64,000 nucleotides of DNA from Caulobacter sp. NIBR1757 (GTDB taxonomy: Bacteria; Pseudomonadota; Alphaproteobacteria; Caulobacterales; Caulobacteraceae). The stretch lies in contig NZ_CP115463.1 in assembly GCF_027912495.1 (NCBI RefSeq), positions 3,794,501 through 3,858,500 on the forward strand, read 5' to 3'. A model generated the notes under the pieces. That model was given only the letters and a program-made list of their open reading frames with translations. It had not been told where the DNA came from and ran no database searches. Within the stretch, counting starts at the first letter, position 1, and every line of letters begins with the position of its first letter. Of this stretch, positions 27,779 through 36,785 are shown one piece after another. Made by a program: the position numbers and the translations under genes.

Positions 27779-28900
27779 CTACAGCCGGTCCTCGAGGGTC
27801 ACGACGACGCGGGAGCGTTTTTGAATCCGGAGTATGTCGAGCGCCACCTGCGTCCCCGCCGGCCGGGTCAGGGCGTAGGGCAGGCCGGCGACGCCGGCCT
27901 CGACGTCGGCGGCGACCACGACGTCGCCGCGGCGGACGCCGGCCTTGAAGGCGGGGCCGGTCTCGTCGATCCAGGTGACGGTGAGGGCGCCGTCGTAGTC
28001 GGTGAAGGCCATGCCGGCGCGGTCGTCGACGTAAGGGTCGTGGCGATAGCCGCTGTAGCCGACGTGGAAAACGAGCGCGTCCTGCGGTCGGTCGACATGC
28101 ATGTTCAGGCGCTTCAGCAGGTCGAAGCCGATGACCCCGTCATTGCTGCCGCCGAGGTGGCGAAGGTAGCGGTCCTCGCGGGCGTTCAGCCGGACCACGG
28201 CGTTGTCGAGGGTCAGCCCGCCGACGGTGATGCGTTCGGCGATGACGCTCTGGTGCAGGATATTGCCCTCGCCGTCGTAGTCGTTGCGCCGGCGGGCGAA
28301 CTTGTCCCACAGGCCTTCGCGCTTCACCCAGCCGGTGCTGAGGTGCAGACCCCAGGGGATGAAGGGGGCGACCCAGACGCGGGCGGTGTGGCCGTCGATG
28401 TCGAGCTTGATACAGGCGAAGGTGCCGACCAGCCCGTCCATGCGCAGCTTGCGATAGCCGGCCGGGACGGCGCGGGTGTTGATGCTGAGCACCTGGCGGT
28501 CCCAGTCCATCAGCACCGGCTGATAGCGGATGACGCCGATGAGGCCGGCGATGGGCAGGCCTTCGAAGAAGCCGGGCACGCTCTCGCAGGGGATGGCGGT
28601 ATCCTCGATCTTGCCGCCGATCACCGCCCGCTCGATCTGGGAGCCGCCGCTGTTCTTGCCGGGGACGTAGTCCGGGTTGGTCACCGAGGGGTGGGCGCCC
28701 CATTTGCGCTGGCCTGTGGTCAGGCCGAACGGGAAGCTGCGGCCATCCGGCAGGGCCACGGTCGTCCACGGCAGGCCGCGGGTGATCTTCAGGGGCAGCT
28801 CGACAGGACTGCCGGCGTTCTGGCGGCGCGTCGGGGCGGCCAGGACCGGGGTCGCGGCGGCGGCGGTCAGGCCGGCGAGCGCGGTGCGGCGGTTGATCAT
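27779..28900 (-). CDS. Exported retropepsin-like protein with C-terminal PDZ domain
   Basis: A 373-residue protein. The N-terminus MINRRTALAGLTAAAATPVLA has a twin-arginine-like pair and a cleavable hydrophobic stretch. The body has the layout of two retropepsin-like lobes (LPLKITRGLPWTTVALPDG, then SVIAERITVGGLTLDNAVV and GVIGFDLLKRLNMHVD) followed by a PDZ domain (DETGPAFKAGVRRGDVVVAA). The expected DTG is replaced by FGLTTGQ in the first lobe, so proteolysis is doubtful. GGGGGAG precedes the chosen ATG. Role unknown; family membership is by pattern only. Confidence 0.65.
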   Translation of the reverse strand: MINRRTALAGLTAAAATPVLAAPTRRQNAGSPVELPLKITRGLPWTTVALPDGRSFPFGLTTGQRKWGAHPSVTNPDYVPGKNSGGSQIERAVIGGKIEDTAIPCESVPGFFEGLPIAGLIGVIRYQPVLMDWDRQVLSINTRAVPAGYRKLRMDGLVGTFACIKLDIDGHTARVWVAPFIPWGLHLSTGWVKREGLWDKFARRRNDYDGEGNILHQSVIAERITVGGLTLDNAVVRLNAREDRYLRHLGGSNDGVIGFDLLKRLNMHVDRPQDALVFHVGYSGYRHDPYVDDRAGMAFTDYDGALTVTWIDETGPAFKAGVRRGDVVVAADVEAGVAGLPYALTRPAGTQVALDILRIQKRSRVVVTLEDRL

Positions 28901-29012
28901 GCCGGATACTCCCCCATGCGACTGATGGGAGCCTATCACCGGAAATGGGGAAAGCGAGAGGTGCGGTGTGTGGGTTCGCCTCCCAGAGGCGAACCCACTG
29001 ACTACCGGGGGT

Positions 29013-30848
29013 CTACTTCGCCCCGGCGATGTAGCGGTCGATCACTGTGCCGAGCACCGTCAGCGGCGTGCCGCCGGTGGCGACGACCGTGTCGTTGAAG
29101 TCGCGGATGTCGAACTTGGCGCCCAGGGCCGCCCTGGCCTTTTCGCGCAGGCGGACGATCTCGGTGTGGCCGACCTTGTAGCCGCAGGCCTGGCCGGGGC
29201 TGGCGCAGTAGCGATCGACTTCCGAGGTGATGGCGCCGGTCGAGCGGCCGGTGGCCTCGGTCATCCACTTGATGGCCTGGTCGCGGGTCCACTTCTTGGC
29301 GTGCAGGCCGGTGTCGACCACCAGCCGGGCGGCGCGGAAGCGCAGGGCCTGCAGGTAGCCGACCTTGCCCAGCGCATCGCCCTGATACATGCCGACCTCA
29401 TCGGCCATCTGCTCGGCGTAGAGGGCCCAGCCCTCGACGAAGGCGTTGAAGCCGATCAGCGAGCTGATGGTGTGGATCTGGTCGTGCTTCTCGGCGAGAT
29501 AGGCGCCCTGCCAGGCGTGGCCGGGAATGGCCTCGTGCATGGTCAGGCTGTTGAGCGAATAGCGCGGCCAGTTGCCGGTATCCTTGAGGTTCACATAGTA
29601 GATGGCCGGGCGCGAACCATCGAGCGAGGCGAAGTTCATGTAGCCGAGCGCGGCGCCGTCCTGGATGTCCTTGGGCACCGCCTTGACCTCGACGGCGGCC
29701 TTGAGCCCGAGCTTCGAGAGCTCCGTCATGTGCGGGCGGATCTTGTCGATGCAGCCGTTGAGGTAGGCGATCAGCTCCTTATGGCCGGCCTCGGTGTTGG
29801 CGTAGAGTTGCCTGGGGTCTTTGGTCAGGGCGCTGACCCGTTCGCCGACCGTGCCGGTGGTGAAGCCCTCGCCCTTCAGCAGGGCGTCCATCTCGGCGTC
29901 GATGGCCTTGCCCTGTTCGAGCCCCAGGGTGTGGATCTCGTCCGCGGTCAGGGTGGTGGTGGTGCCGATCTTCAGGCCCCAGTCGTAATAGGCCTCGCCC
30001 TGCGGCAGTTTCCAGACGCCGGCGTCGCTGGTCGCCGTCTTCATCGCCGCCCCGACGGCGGCGATCTGGCGGTCGATGGCGGGGAAGATCTTGTCGCTGA
30101 CCAGGGTGGTGACCGGGGCGGCGAAGTCGCCGGCGATGTTGGCCGCCCTGGCGCGGTCGGCGACGGATTTGACGAGGCCCGTCTCGCCGGCCTGCTGGGC
30201 GCGGAAGCCCTTCAGCTGGCCGAGCAGGTTGGGCAGGATGAAGTTCGGCGGCGTGACGCCGGCCGCGACGTCGGCCCGGAAGCGCTCGGTCTCCTGGTCG
30301 ATGACGCCGGCCAGCGCCTCGGTGCGGGCGATGTAGGCATCGACGTCGGACCGCGTCTTGATCAGGTGCTGGCTGTTGAGGAACTCGGGGATGCCGCCGA
30401 CCGCGCCGTTCTGCTGGCTGATCACATAGGGATTGGCGTAGTCGCCGCCGTAGCTGAAGGCGCCGCCCTGCGCGCCCAGCTCCTGCGAGGCCGCGACGGT
30501 GTCGTAGAGGGTGGTGTCGCGCTCGCTCAGGCCCTTGCGGTCGATGGCCCGCAGGCGCGCCAGGCGGCCCTTGTAGTCCTCGACGGTCTTGCGGCGGCCG
30601 GCGACGGAGGCGTCCGACAGCTTGCTCCTGAGGCCGGCCAGGGCGTCCTTGTCGAGGCCGAGCGAGGTGGCCGTCTCCGGCGAGGCGACGAGGATCTCGG
30701 TGACGAAGGCGTCGAGCAGGGCGCCGAGTTTGGCGTCGTCGACCGGGCGGTTGGCGGCGGCGGCCGGCGCGCAGGCGGCGAGAGGAAGGGAGGCGACCAC
30801 GCCGACGGCGGCGGCGCCCAGCAGGAGTTGGCGACGGTTGGACTGCAT
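29013..30848 (-). CDS. DUF885 family metallo-lipoprotein
   Basis: A 611-residue DUF885 protein. The N-terminus NRRQLLLGAAAVGVVASLPLAAC has both an Arg pair and a lipobox (LAAC), so it is probably a lipidated periplasmic protein. The family signature HEAIPGH is near residue 445, giving the zinc-site histidines, with the distal Glu in the FVEGWALYAEQ helix, as in gluzincins related to carboxypeptidase Taq/M32. Many Caulobacter relatives exist as multi-copy exported peptidase-like proteins. GGAGG precedes the ATG. The peptide substrate is unknown. Confidence 0.88.
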   Translation of the reverse strand: MQSNRRQLLLGAAAVGVVASLPLAACAPAAAANRPVDDAKLGALLDAFVTEILVASPETATSLGLDKDALAGLRSKLSDASVAGRRKTVEDYKGRLARLRAIDRKGLSERDTTLYDTVAASQELGAQGGAFSYGGDYANPYVISQQNGAVGGIPEFLNSQHLIKTRSDVDAYIARTEALAGVIDQETERFRADVAAGVTPPNFILPNLLGQLKGFRAQQAGETGLVKSVADRARAANIAGDFAAPVTTLVSDKIFPAIDRQIAAVGAAMKTATSDAGVWKLPQGEAYYDWGLKIGTTTTLTADEIHTLGLEQGKAIDAEMDALLKGEGFTTGTVGERVSALTKDPRQLYANTEAGHKELIAYLNGCIDKIRPHMTELSKLGLKAAVEVKAVPKDIQDGAALGYMNFASLDGSRPAIYYVNLKDTGNWPRYSLNSLTMHEAIPGHAWQGAYLAEKHDQIHTISSLIGFNAFVEGWALYAEQMADEVGMYQGDALGKVGYLQALRFRAARLVVDTGLHAKKWTRDQAIKWMTEATGRSTGAITSEVDRYCASPGQACGYKVGHTEIVRLREKARAALGAKFDIRDFNDTVVATGGTPLTVLGTVIDRYIAGAK

Positions 30849-30968
30849 GGGAAGGGCCTCCGGAACGGGGCGGGACCTCTGGTGGCGGCCCGCCGGGAAG
30901 CTGCGGACTATTGGCCGGGACCGGGGAGGCGTCGAGTGCTTTTCTGTAGGGAATGGATCGCACATCTC

Positions 30969-31083
30969 CCGTCATCCCGGCCGGACCCCGGCGAAAGCCG
31001 GGGGTAGAGCCGGGACCCAGGGGCCAACACACAGCCCTCGGCCCCTGGGTCCCGGGTCGCCCTGCGGGCGCCCGGGATGACGG
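30969..31083. repeat. Intergenic inverted repeat (CCGTCATCCCGG family)
   Basis: A 115-bp element in the 347-bp spacer 30849-31195. Ends are CCGTCATCCCGG and CCGGGATGACGG; inside, CCGGGACCCAGGGGCC pairs with GGCCCCTGGGTCCCGG. It resembles the 7387-7515 element in layout (GTCATCC ends and GGGACCCA inside) but not in detailed sequence. The rest of the spacer holds the divergent starts of the DUF885 and tyrosinase genes and no other gene. Confidence 0.85.
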
Positions 31084-31195
31084 ATTGGTATTGGATGCTA
31101 ACAAGGCCGGCTCTTCCCCTTGAGGGCGACAGCGATTGACTTCGGGCCCTCGCGGTCAGCCAATCGCCGCCGGGGTTGTTCAGGGGCGTAACATC

Positions 31196-32440
31196 ATGGC
31201 CATTCATCGGCGGGCGGCGCTTGCCGGCATCATCGGGGCGGGACTGGCGGGGGTGGACCTGTCCATGGCCCAGGCGGTGCGCCTGAGGCGGCCGGTCTCC
31301 AGCCTGGCGGCCAATGACCCGGACCTGGCGGCCCTGCGGCGGGCCATTCCGCTGATGAAGTCGGCGGGGGTCTGGCAACAGCAGATCGCCCTGCACGCCG
31401 ACATGCGCCAGCGCCACCATTCGTCCTGGCGCTTCCTGCCCTGGCACCGGCTGCAGCTGGTCTGGTTCGAGCGGCAGGTGGCGCGGTTCAGCGGCAAGGC
31501 CAACTTCGCCCTGCCCTACTGGGACTGGGATGACGACCGGATGCCGGCCATCGTCTCGTCCGATCCCTCGTTCGCCATGCGGCGGGACGCGGCCCCGGGC
31601 GACAGCCTGCGGGCCTTCATGCAGCGCAACGGCCAGCGCTTCCAGGGCCGCATCACCGACGACTTCTCCACCTTCTTCGGCCGGGCCCGCAATGTCGGGA
31701 CGCCGGCCCAGGGCGGCTATTCCGGCTCGGCCGAGTGGAGCGGCCACAACATGATCCACGGCTTCGTCGGCGGCGACATGGGCCGGCTGGACCGGGCCCC
31801 GAACGATCCACTCTTCTGGATGCACCACTGCAACATCGACCGCATCTGGACGCTCTGGCATTCCAAGAACAGCGACGGCCTCTATCCCAAGCCCTGGCGC
31901 GACGAGCAGTTCAGCGGCTTCATCGACACACGCGGGCGCCTGGCCCCGACGGTCGACGCGGCCTCGACCATGCGGACCACCAACTTCGGCTACGACTATC
32001 CCTTCGACATGACGCCGCCGATCGTCTTCGCCGCCGCCCCGATGCGGATGGTGAAGCAGGAGACCATCAACCTGGCCGGCGACATCCGGACCCCGCAGAC
32101 GGCCCTGGTCACCATCCCGGCCGAGGCCATCGGGGCGACCGAGGCGGTGACGACCGGCTTCATCGAGGTGAAGCCCGATCCCGACGCCGCGTCGGTGATC
32201 CGCATCCGGGTGCTGGCCGACGGCCAGGAGGTCGATACCGATTCGCTGTTCCTGGTGCCGTCGGGCGCCTGCGAGTCGCGGCAGGGCCTGCGCATCAGCC
32301 TGGACGGGGCCTGGAACGGAGCGGCGCGCCGGATGCGGACGATCGAGCTGACCGTGACGCCGCTGGACGGACGAGGGACGGCCACGGCCACCAGCCTGCT
32401 GTCCGTCATCGTCGACGCCGAGCTGACCTGGAAACAGTAA
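31196..32440 (+). CDS. Tyrosinase-family copper oxidase, Tat-exported
   Basis: A 414-residue type-3 copper protein. The N-terminus AIHRRAALAGIIGAGLAG is a twin-arginine-like signal. The CuA site is HADMRQRHHSSWRFLPWHR and the CuB site is HNMIHGFVGG followed by DPLFWMHHCNIDRIW, giving six His in the expected spacing. The NFALPYWDWDDD stretch is typical. It would hydroxylate phenols or oxidise diphenols outside the cytoplasm. A C-terminal beta-rich domain (about residues 280-414) may act as a lid, as in polyphenol oxidases. The start is chosen to begin at the Tat motif; a longer ORF extends upstream. Confidence 0.92.
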   Translation: MAIHRRAALAGIIGAGLAGVDLSMAQAVRLRRPVSSLAANDPDLAALRRAIPLMKSAGVWQQQIALHADMRQRHHSSWRFLPWHRLQLVWFERQVARFSGKANFALPYWDWDDDRMPAIVSSDPSFAMRRDAAPGDSLRAFMQRNGQRFQGRITDDFSTFFGRARNVGTPAQGGYSGSAEWSGHNMIHGFVGGDMGRLDRAPNDPLFWMHHCNIDRIWTLWHSKNSDGLYPKPWRDEQFSGFIDTRGRLAPTVDAASTMRTTNFGYDYPFDMTPPIVFAAAPMRMVKQETINLAGDIRTPQTALVTIPAEAIGATEAVTTGFIEVKPDPDAASVIRIRVLADGQEVDTDSLFLVPSGACESRQGLRISLDGAWNGAARRMRTIELTVTPLDGRGTATATSLLSVIVDAELTWKQ

Positions 32441-32444
32441 TGCG

Positions 32445-32503
32445 CCCGAAATGGGTGCATCGATACTCGCCCATTTCGGGTGTTCGCTCGCCTGACAGGC
32501 GAG
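32445..32503 (+). terminator. Two stem-loops after the tyrosinase gene
   Basis: CCCGAAATGGG (32445) pairs perfectly with CCCATTTCGGG (32470) over a 14-nt loop, starting 5 nt after the stop. A second hairpin, CTCGCCT-GAC-AGGCGAG, follows at 32487-32503. No T-run follows, so this may be a Rho-aided or 3-prime-end-protecting structure. Confidence 0.65.
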
Positions 32504-32642
32504 TTCGTGGCGGCGGGTCACGTTTGCCGGGCGACTCATTCTGTATTCGTGTCGCTCGGCAGGCGAATAACGTCGTTTTCTCTTGGCCTATTCCTCGTCC
32601 CGACTATGGTTAATGCGGGCTATTTGAAGGGGCTTAACGAAA

Positions 32643-33845
32643 ATGGGCAGGTCGAAACTTTTGGGTGGCGTGGCGCTGGGCGCGACGCTGCTGGCGCTTT
32701 CCGCGGGCGGCGCGATGGCCGGCGGACCGGGCGGCGACTTCCCGCCGAACGCCGTGCCGGGCAAGTGCTACGAGAAGGTGCTGATCCCGCCGTCCTACGA
32801 GAGCTACACCGAGCAGATCGTCGACAGCCCGGCGCGGGTCGAGACCCGGGTCATCCCGGCCGTCTACGGCGAGGAAGTGCAGCAGGTGCTGGTCCGCGAA
32901 GAGCGGGTCGAATACATCACCCTGCCGGCCACCTATCGCACGGTGACCGAGACCATCATCCTCAAGGCCGCCAGCGTGCGCACCGAAACGGTGGCCGCCG
33001 TCTATGAGACCATCACCGAGCGGGTCATGGTTCGCGAGGCCCACTACGAGTGGCGCCGCGGGGTGCCGAAGGACCAGCGGCCGAGCGATCCCAACCACTA
33101 CAAGGTGCTGTCCACCGGCGAGGTGCTCTGCCTGGTCGAGGTGCCGGCCGAGTATTCCACCGTCACCCGCAAGGTGCTGCGCACCCCCGAACGTACGGTC
33201 GAGATCCAGGTGCCGGCCGAGACGCAGGTGGTCACCCGGCAGGTCATCGACCAGGACGCCCGGGTCGAGAAGCGCGTTATTCCGGCCGAGTACCGCTCGG
33301 TCCGCGTGCGGGTCGTGGTCACCAAGGAGCGGGTCGAGACCTACACCATCCCGGCCATCTACAAGACGGTGACCAAGCAGCGGATGGTGTCCGACACCAG
33401 CTTCCAGTGGCGCGAGATCGTCTGTGCCGACAAGGCCAGCTACTCGGCGCCGCCGTCGGGTTACGCTCCGCCCCCGCCGCCGTCGTCCTATCCCAAGCCG
33501 CCGAAATCCTATCCGAAGCCGCCGCCGGCGCCGCCGTCGGGTGGTGGTTACGGCCGCGACTGCATCGACAACTGCTCGGCGCCTCAGGCGGGCGGCCTCT
33601 ACGGCGCCGACGCCGCGCCCCGGCCCTACGCCGAGGCCGGCGGCGCCCAGCAGGTGCGGCTCACCCCGCAGCTGGTTCGGGACATGCAGTCGGCGCTCGG
33701 CCTGCGCGGCTACTACACCGGTCCCCGTGACGGCCAGCTGAGCGCGCCGACCCGGGCGGCCCTCAGCCGCTTCCAGTCCGATCGCAAGCTGGCGGGCGGG
33801 GTCACCACGGAGACCCTGCTGGCCCTCGGCGTCGGCCTGCCCTAG
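32643..33845 (+). CDS. Exported repeat protein with C-terminal peptidoglycan-binding domain
   Basis: A 400-residue protein with a signal peptide (GVALGATLLALSAGGAMA). Residues 40-265 consist of about eight degenerate repeats of 20-25 residues of the form P-A-x-Y-x-T-V-T-x-x-V, for example VPAEYSTVTRKVLRTPERTV and IPAIYKTVTKQRMV. A Pro/Lys/Ser-rich linker covers about residues 270-300. The C-terminus (LTPQLVRDMQSALGLRGYYT to TLLALGV) is a PG_binding_1 domain. It is probably an envelope protein tethered to the wall by its last domain. GAAGGGG precedes the ATG. Specific function unknown. Confidence 0.78.
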   Translation: MGRSKLLGGVALGATLLALSAGGAMAGGPGGDFPPNAVPGKCYEKVLIPPSYESYTEQIVDSPARVETRVIPAVYGEEVQQVLVREERVEYITLPATYRTVTETIILKAASVRTETVAAVYETITERVMVREAHYEWRRGVPKDQRPSDPNHYKVLSTGEVLCLVEVPAEYSTVTRKVLRTPERTVEIQVPAETQVVTRQVIDQDARVEKRVIPAEYRSVRVRVVVTKERVETYTIPAIYKTVTKQRMVSDTSFQWREIVCADKASYSAPPSGYAPPPPPSSYPKPPKSYPKPPPAPPSGGGYGRDCIDNCSAPQAGGLYGADAAPRPYAEAGGAQQVRLTPQLVRDMQSALGLRGYYTGPRDGQLSAPTRAALSRFQSDRKLAGGVTTETLLALGVGLP

Positions 33846-33923
33846 CGGCGGATAAACTTTCCTTCTGCGAACCGGCGGCCAGCGCTAAGCGTTTGGCCGC
33901 CGAGTTTGTTTTGGGGAAGCGCC

Positions 33924-35360
33924 ATGCCGCTGAAGGATTCCTATCCGCTGTACCTGGCCAATGAGGCGCTGAGCCCCAACCAGGACCTCGAGGTCACCGA
34001 CAAGTACACCGGCAAGGTGGCGACGCGGGTGGCCATGGCCAGCCCGGCGCTGATCGACCAGGCGATCGCGGCGGCCGTCGAGGCGACCGGCCCCATGGCG
34101 CGCATGGCGGCCTATGAGCGCCAGGCAGTGCTGGCCCACTGCGTGACGCGCTTCAGCGAGCGGCAGGACGAGCTGGCCGAGGCCCTGTGCATCGAGGCCG
34201 GCAAGCCGATCCGTGACAGCCGGGGCGAGGTCACCCGCCTGATCGACACCTTCCGCATCGCCGCCGAAGAGAGCGTGCGAATGACCGGCGAGGTGCAGCC
34301 GCTGGACATCTCGGCCCGGGCCCGCGGCTATCAGGGCATGTGGAAGCGGGTTCCGATCGGGCCCTGCAGCTTCATCTCGCCCTTCAACTTCCCGCTCAAC
34401 CTGGCGGCCCACAAGATCGCCCCGGCCATCGCGGTGGGCTGTCCCTTCGTCATGAAGCCGGCCAGCCGCACGCCGCTGGGGGCGCTGATCATCGGCGAGG
34501 TGCTGAGCGAGACCGATTTGCCGAAGGGGGCCTTCTCGATCCTGCCGGCGACGCGGGACGGGGCCGACCTGTTCACCACCGACGAGCGGCTGAAACTGCT
34601 GAGCTTCACCGGCTCGCCGGAGGTGGGCTGGGGCCTGAAGGCCAAGGCCGGCAAGAAGAAGGTGGTGCTGGAGCTGGGCGGCAACGCGGCGGTGATCGTC
34701 GATGCGGATACAGACATTGACGACGCGGTGGAGCGGATCGTGTTCGGGGCCTTCTACCAGTCGGGCCAGAGCTGCATCGGGGTGCAGCGGATCATCGTCC
34801 ATGAGGCCGTCTATGACGCCTTCAAGCGGGCGCTGGTGAAGAAGACCAAGGCGCTGGTGATGGGCGATCCGCGCCAGGAAGAGACCTTCATCGGGCCGAT
34901 GATCGACGTTGGCGAGGCCCGGCGGCTGGAGGGCTGGATCGAGGACGCGGCGGCGGCCGGCGCGACCCTGCTGTGCGGCGGCAAACGCGACGGGGCGATG
35001 CTGGAGGCGACCCTGCTGGAGGACGTGCCGCGCGGTTTGAAGTTGCGCGAGGAGGAGGCGTTCGGGCCGGTGGCTATTCTGTCCAGGTTCAGCGACTTCA
35101 AGGCGGCGCTGGCCGAGGTCAACGACAGCCGCTTCGGTCTGCAGGCCGGGGTCTTCAGCCGCGACATCCACAAGGCCATGGCCGCCTGGGACGAACTGGA
35201 GGTCGGCGGGGTGCTGATCAACGACGTGCCGAGCTACCGGGTCGACAACATGCCCTACGGCGGGGTGAAGGACTCGGGGCTGGGGCGCGAGGGGGTGCGG
35301 TTCGCCATGGAGGACATGACGGAGATCCGGAACCTGGTGATCCGGCGGGCGGCGATCTAG
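33924..35360 (+). CDS. NAD(P)-dependent aldehyde dehydrogenase
   Basis: A 478-residue ALDH. SPFNFPLNLAAHKIAPAIA and KPASRTPL form the cofactor pocket, SFTGSPEVGW is the GxxxxG loop, LELGGNAAVIVD carries the general-base Glu and QSGQSCIG the nucleophilic Cys near residue 284. EEEAFGPV and the C-terminal PYGGVKDSGLGREG are present. It resembles the succinate-semialdehyde/phenylacetaldehyde-type branch, and the aldehyde oxidised is not clear. ATG 33924 is preferred since GGGGAAG precedes it. It is followed directly by copy B of the long inverted repeat. Confidence 0.93.
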   Translation: MPLKDSYPLYLANEALSPNQDLEVTDKYTGKVATRVAMASPALIDQAIAAAVEATGPMARMAAYERQAVLAHCVTRFSERQDELAEALCIEAGKPIRDSRGEVTRLIDTFRIAAEESVRMTGEVQPLDISARARGYQGMWKRVPIGPCSFISPFNFPLNLAAHKIAPAIAVGCPFVMKPASRTPLGALIIGEVLSETDLPKGAFSILPATRDGADLFTTDERLKLLSFTGSPEVGWGLKAKAGKKKVVLELGGNAAVIVDADTDIDDAVERIVFGAFYQSGQSCIGVQRIIVHEAVYDAFKRALVKKTKALVMGDPRQEETFIGPMIDVGEARRLEGWIEDAAAAGATLLCGGKRDGAMLEATLLEDVPRGLKLREEEAFGPVAILSRFSDFKAALAEVNDSRFGLQAGVFSRDIHKAMAAWDELEVGGVLINDVPSYRVDNMPYGGVKDSGLGREGVRFAMEDMTEIRNLVIRRAAI

Positions 35361-35365
35361 CTCCG

Positions 35366-35532
35366 TCCCTCCCCGAATGGGGAGGGCAGGCGCGCGTTGC
35401 GCGCGGGGTGGGGCAGTGGGTCACCGGCCCCACCGGTGGGGCGTCTCATCGCTTTAATCTTGAAGGTCTCGAACCGACTTCCCCACCCGACGCGCGTAAC
35501 CGCGCGTCTGCCCTCCCCAATTCGGGGAGGGA
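35366..35532. repeat. Long inverted repeat, copy B of a near-identical pair
   Basis: A 167-bp element matching 18030-18195 almost fully in both arms; only the middle of about 35 bp differs (CATCGCTTTAATCTTGAAGG here). It begins 5 nt after the aldehyde dehydrogenase stop, as copy A begins 5 nt after the monooxygenase stop, and it ends 2 nt before the convergent oxygenase stop. This placement between convergent genes suits a bidirectional terminator. Confidence 0.92.
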
Positions 35533-35534
35533 GG

Positions 35535-36701
35535 TTAGCGCGCCCAACCCTTGGCAGGCGCACTGCCCAGTCGGCTCTGCGGAATCAACATCCGCATCCG
35601 CCGGGCGAAGCTCTTCAGCGCCACCTCGTTCTCGCTGAGCGGGCCCATGGCGTAGCTCGACGAGGCCATCCCCGCCTGGACCCGTTCGATCAGCGCCTTG
35701 TCCTCGATGTTGACCAGCCGGTTGATGCGCCAGTTGAGGTAGCGGGCCGCCTTCATCTCACGCCGATCGTCAGGCAGGACATAGGCGATCTCGCGCAACA
35801 GCGTCTTCGTCGGCGACACCGGCAGGAACTGCATGAAGTCGATCTGGTCGGGATAGACGTCGAAGGCGACGTTCGGCCAGAGCTTGAAATAGGTCCACAG
35901 CCGCTTGCGGTCGGCCGGCAGGTGATCGACGTCGGGCAGGAAGCGCTGGTAGGCCCGCTCGGACCAGCTGTCCGACGGGCTGGAGCGCAGGGCGCCCCAC
36001 ATCTTGTCGCACCAGGGACCCGCTTCCAGTCCGTAGCCGACGCCGAACAGCCGGGTCAGGCCCGGGTGGGCGACGGTGATGTGCAGGCTGTCGGAGTAGT
36101 TGTCGGAGACGTTCTTCCAGTTGACGTCCCGCTCGCGCAGGGTGACCCGGCCGAGGGGTTGGAGCTCGTCCATGCGGTAGTGTTCGAGCTCGAAATAGTA
36201 GTCGCCGAGCATCTCGCGCACGCTGGGCAGGCCGCCCTCAAGCCGCACGAAGACGAAGCCCAGGCAGACCTCGTGCTCGACGGGGGTCAGGTTGTGGGCG
36301 GCGCGGTCGAAGTCGCCGAAGGCCTTGGCATGCGGCACCCCGGCCAGGCGGCCGCGCAGGTCGTAGCTCCAGGCGTGGTAGGGGCAGGTCATGCGGACGC
36401 CGCAGTTGCCGCTCGGCCCATCGACCACCCGCGAGGCGCGGTGACGGCAGACGTTATGGAAGGCGCGAACCTTGTCGTCGTCGCCGCGCACCACGACCAG
36501 GCTCTCGCCGAGGAAATCGAGAGTGTGGAAATCGCCGGCCTGCGGGATGTCCGACAGGTGGCAGACGATCTGCCAGCTGGTGCGAAACACCGCCGCCTTC
36601 TCGGCCTCGAAGAAGTCGGCGTCGTGATAGATCCAGCCCGGCAGGCCGAGATTGGCAAGGTCCGGGTTGGTGTCGGGATGCAGGGGCTGGGCGGCGCTCA
36701 T
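35535..36701 (-). CDS. Rieske-type aromatic ring-hydroxylating oxygenase, alpha subunit
   Basis: A 388-residue terminal oxygenase. The Rieske [2Fe-2S] ligands are in NVCRHRASRV and MTCPYHAWSYDLRG (CxH...CxxH). The mononuclear iron site is suggested by NYSDSLHITVAHPGL with two His; the third acidic ligand lies nearer the C-terminus and was not pinned. It would activate O2 on an aromatic ring or N-methyl/carnitine-like substrate using electrons from a separate reductase, which is absent from the window. No beta subunit is adjacent, so it is probably a homo-oligomer. The start is chosen at SAAQPLHPDTN; an upstream ATG would add unrelated sequence. Confidence 0.9.
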   Translation of the reverse strand: MSAAQPLHPDTNPDLANLGLPGWIYHDADFFEAEKAAVFRTSWQIVCHLSDIPQAGDFHTLDFLGESLVVVRGDDDKVRAFHNVCRHRASRVVDGPSGNCGVRMTCPYHAWSYDLRGRLAGVPHAKAFGDFDRAAHNLTPVEHEVCLGFVFVRLEGGLPSVREMLGDYYFELEHYRMDELQPLGRVTLRERDVNWKNVSDNYSDSLHITVAHPGLTRLFGVGYGLEAGPWCDKMWGALRSSPSDSWSERAYQRFLPDVDHLPADRKRLWTYFKLWPNVAFDVYPDQIDFMQFLPVSPTKTLLREIAYVLPDDRREMKAARYLNWRINRLVNIEDKALIERVQAGMASSSYAMGPLSENEVALKSFARRMRMLIPQSRLGSAPAKGWAR

Positions 36702-36785
36702 GGTCGGCAGTCTAGCCTGAGAGGGCGTGATGGGAGAAGCTGCCGCGGTCCGTTGGCCGATCATTGGTCTCGGCGGGGGGCGCAT

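Noticed and set aside
31136-31195. Longer N-terminus for the tyrosinase
   Set aside because: The added residues precede a good twin-arginine signal and would mask it, and no better ribosome site supports them.
35397-36785. Upstream extension of the 36786 membrane-protein frame through the inverted repeat and antisense to the oxygenase
   Set aside because: The extension has no protein features, and a TTG with a strong ribosome site directly precedes the first membrane helix.
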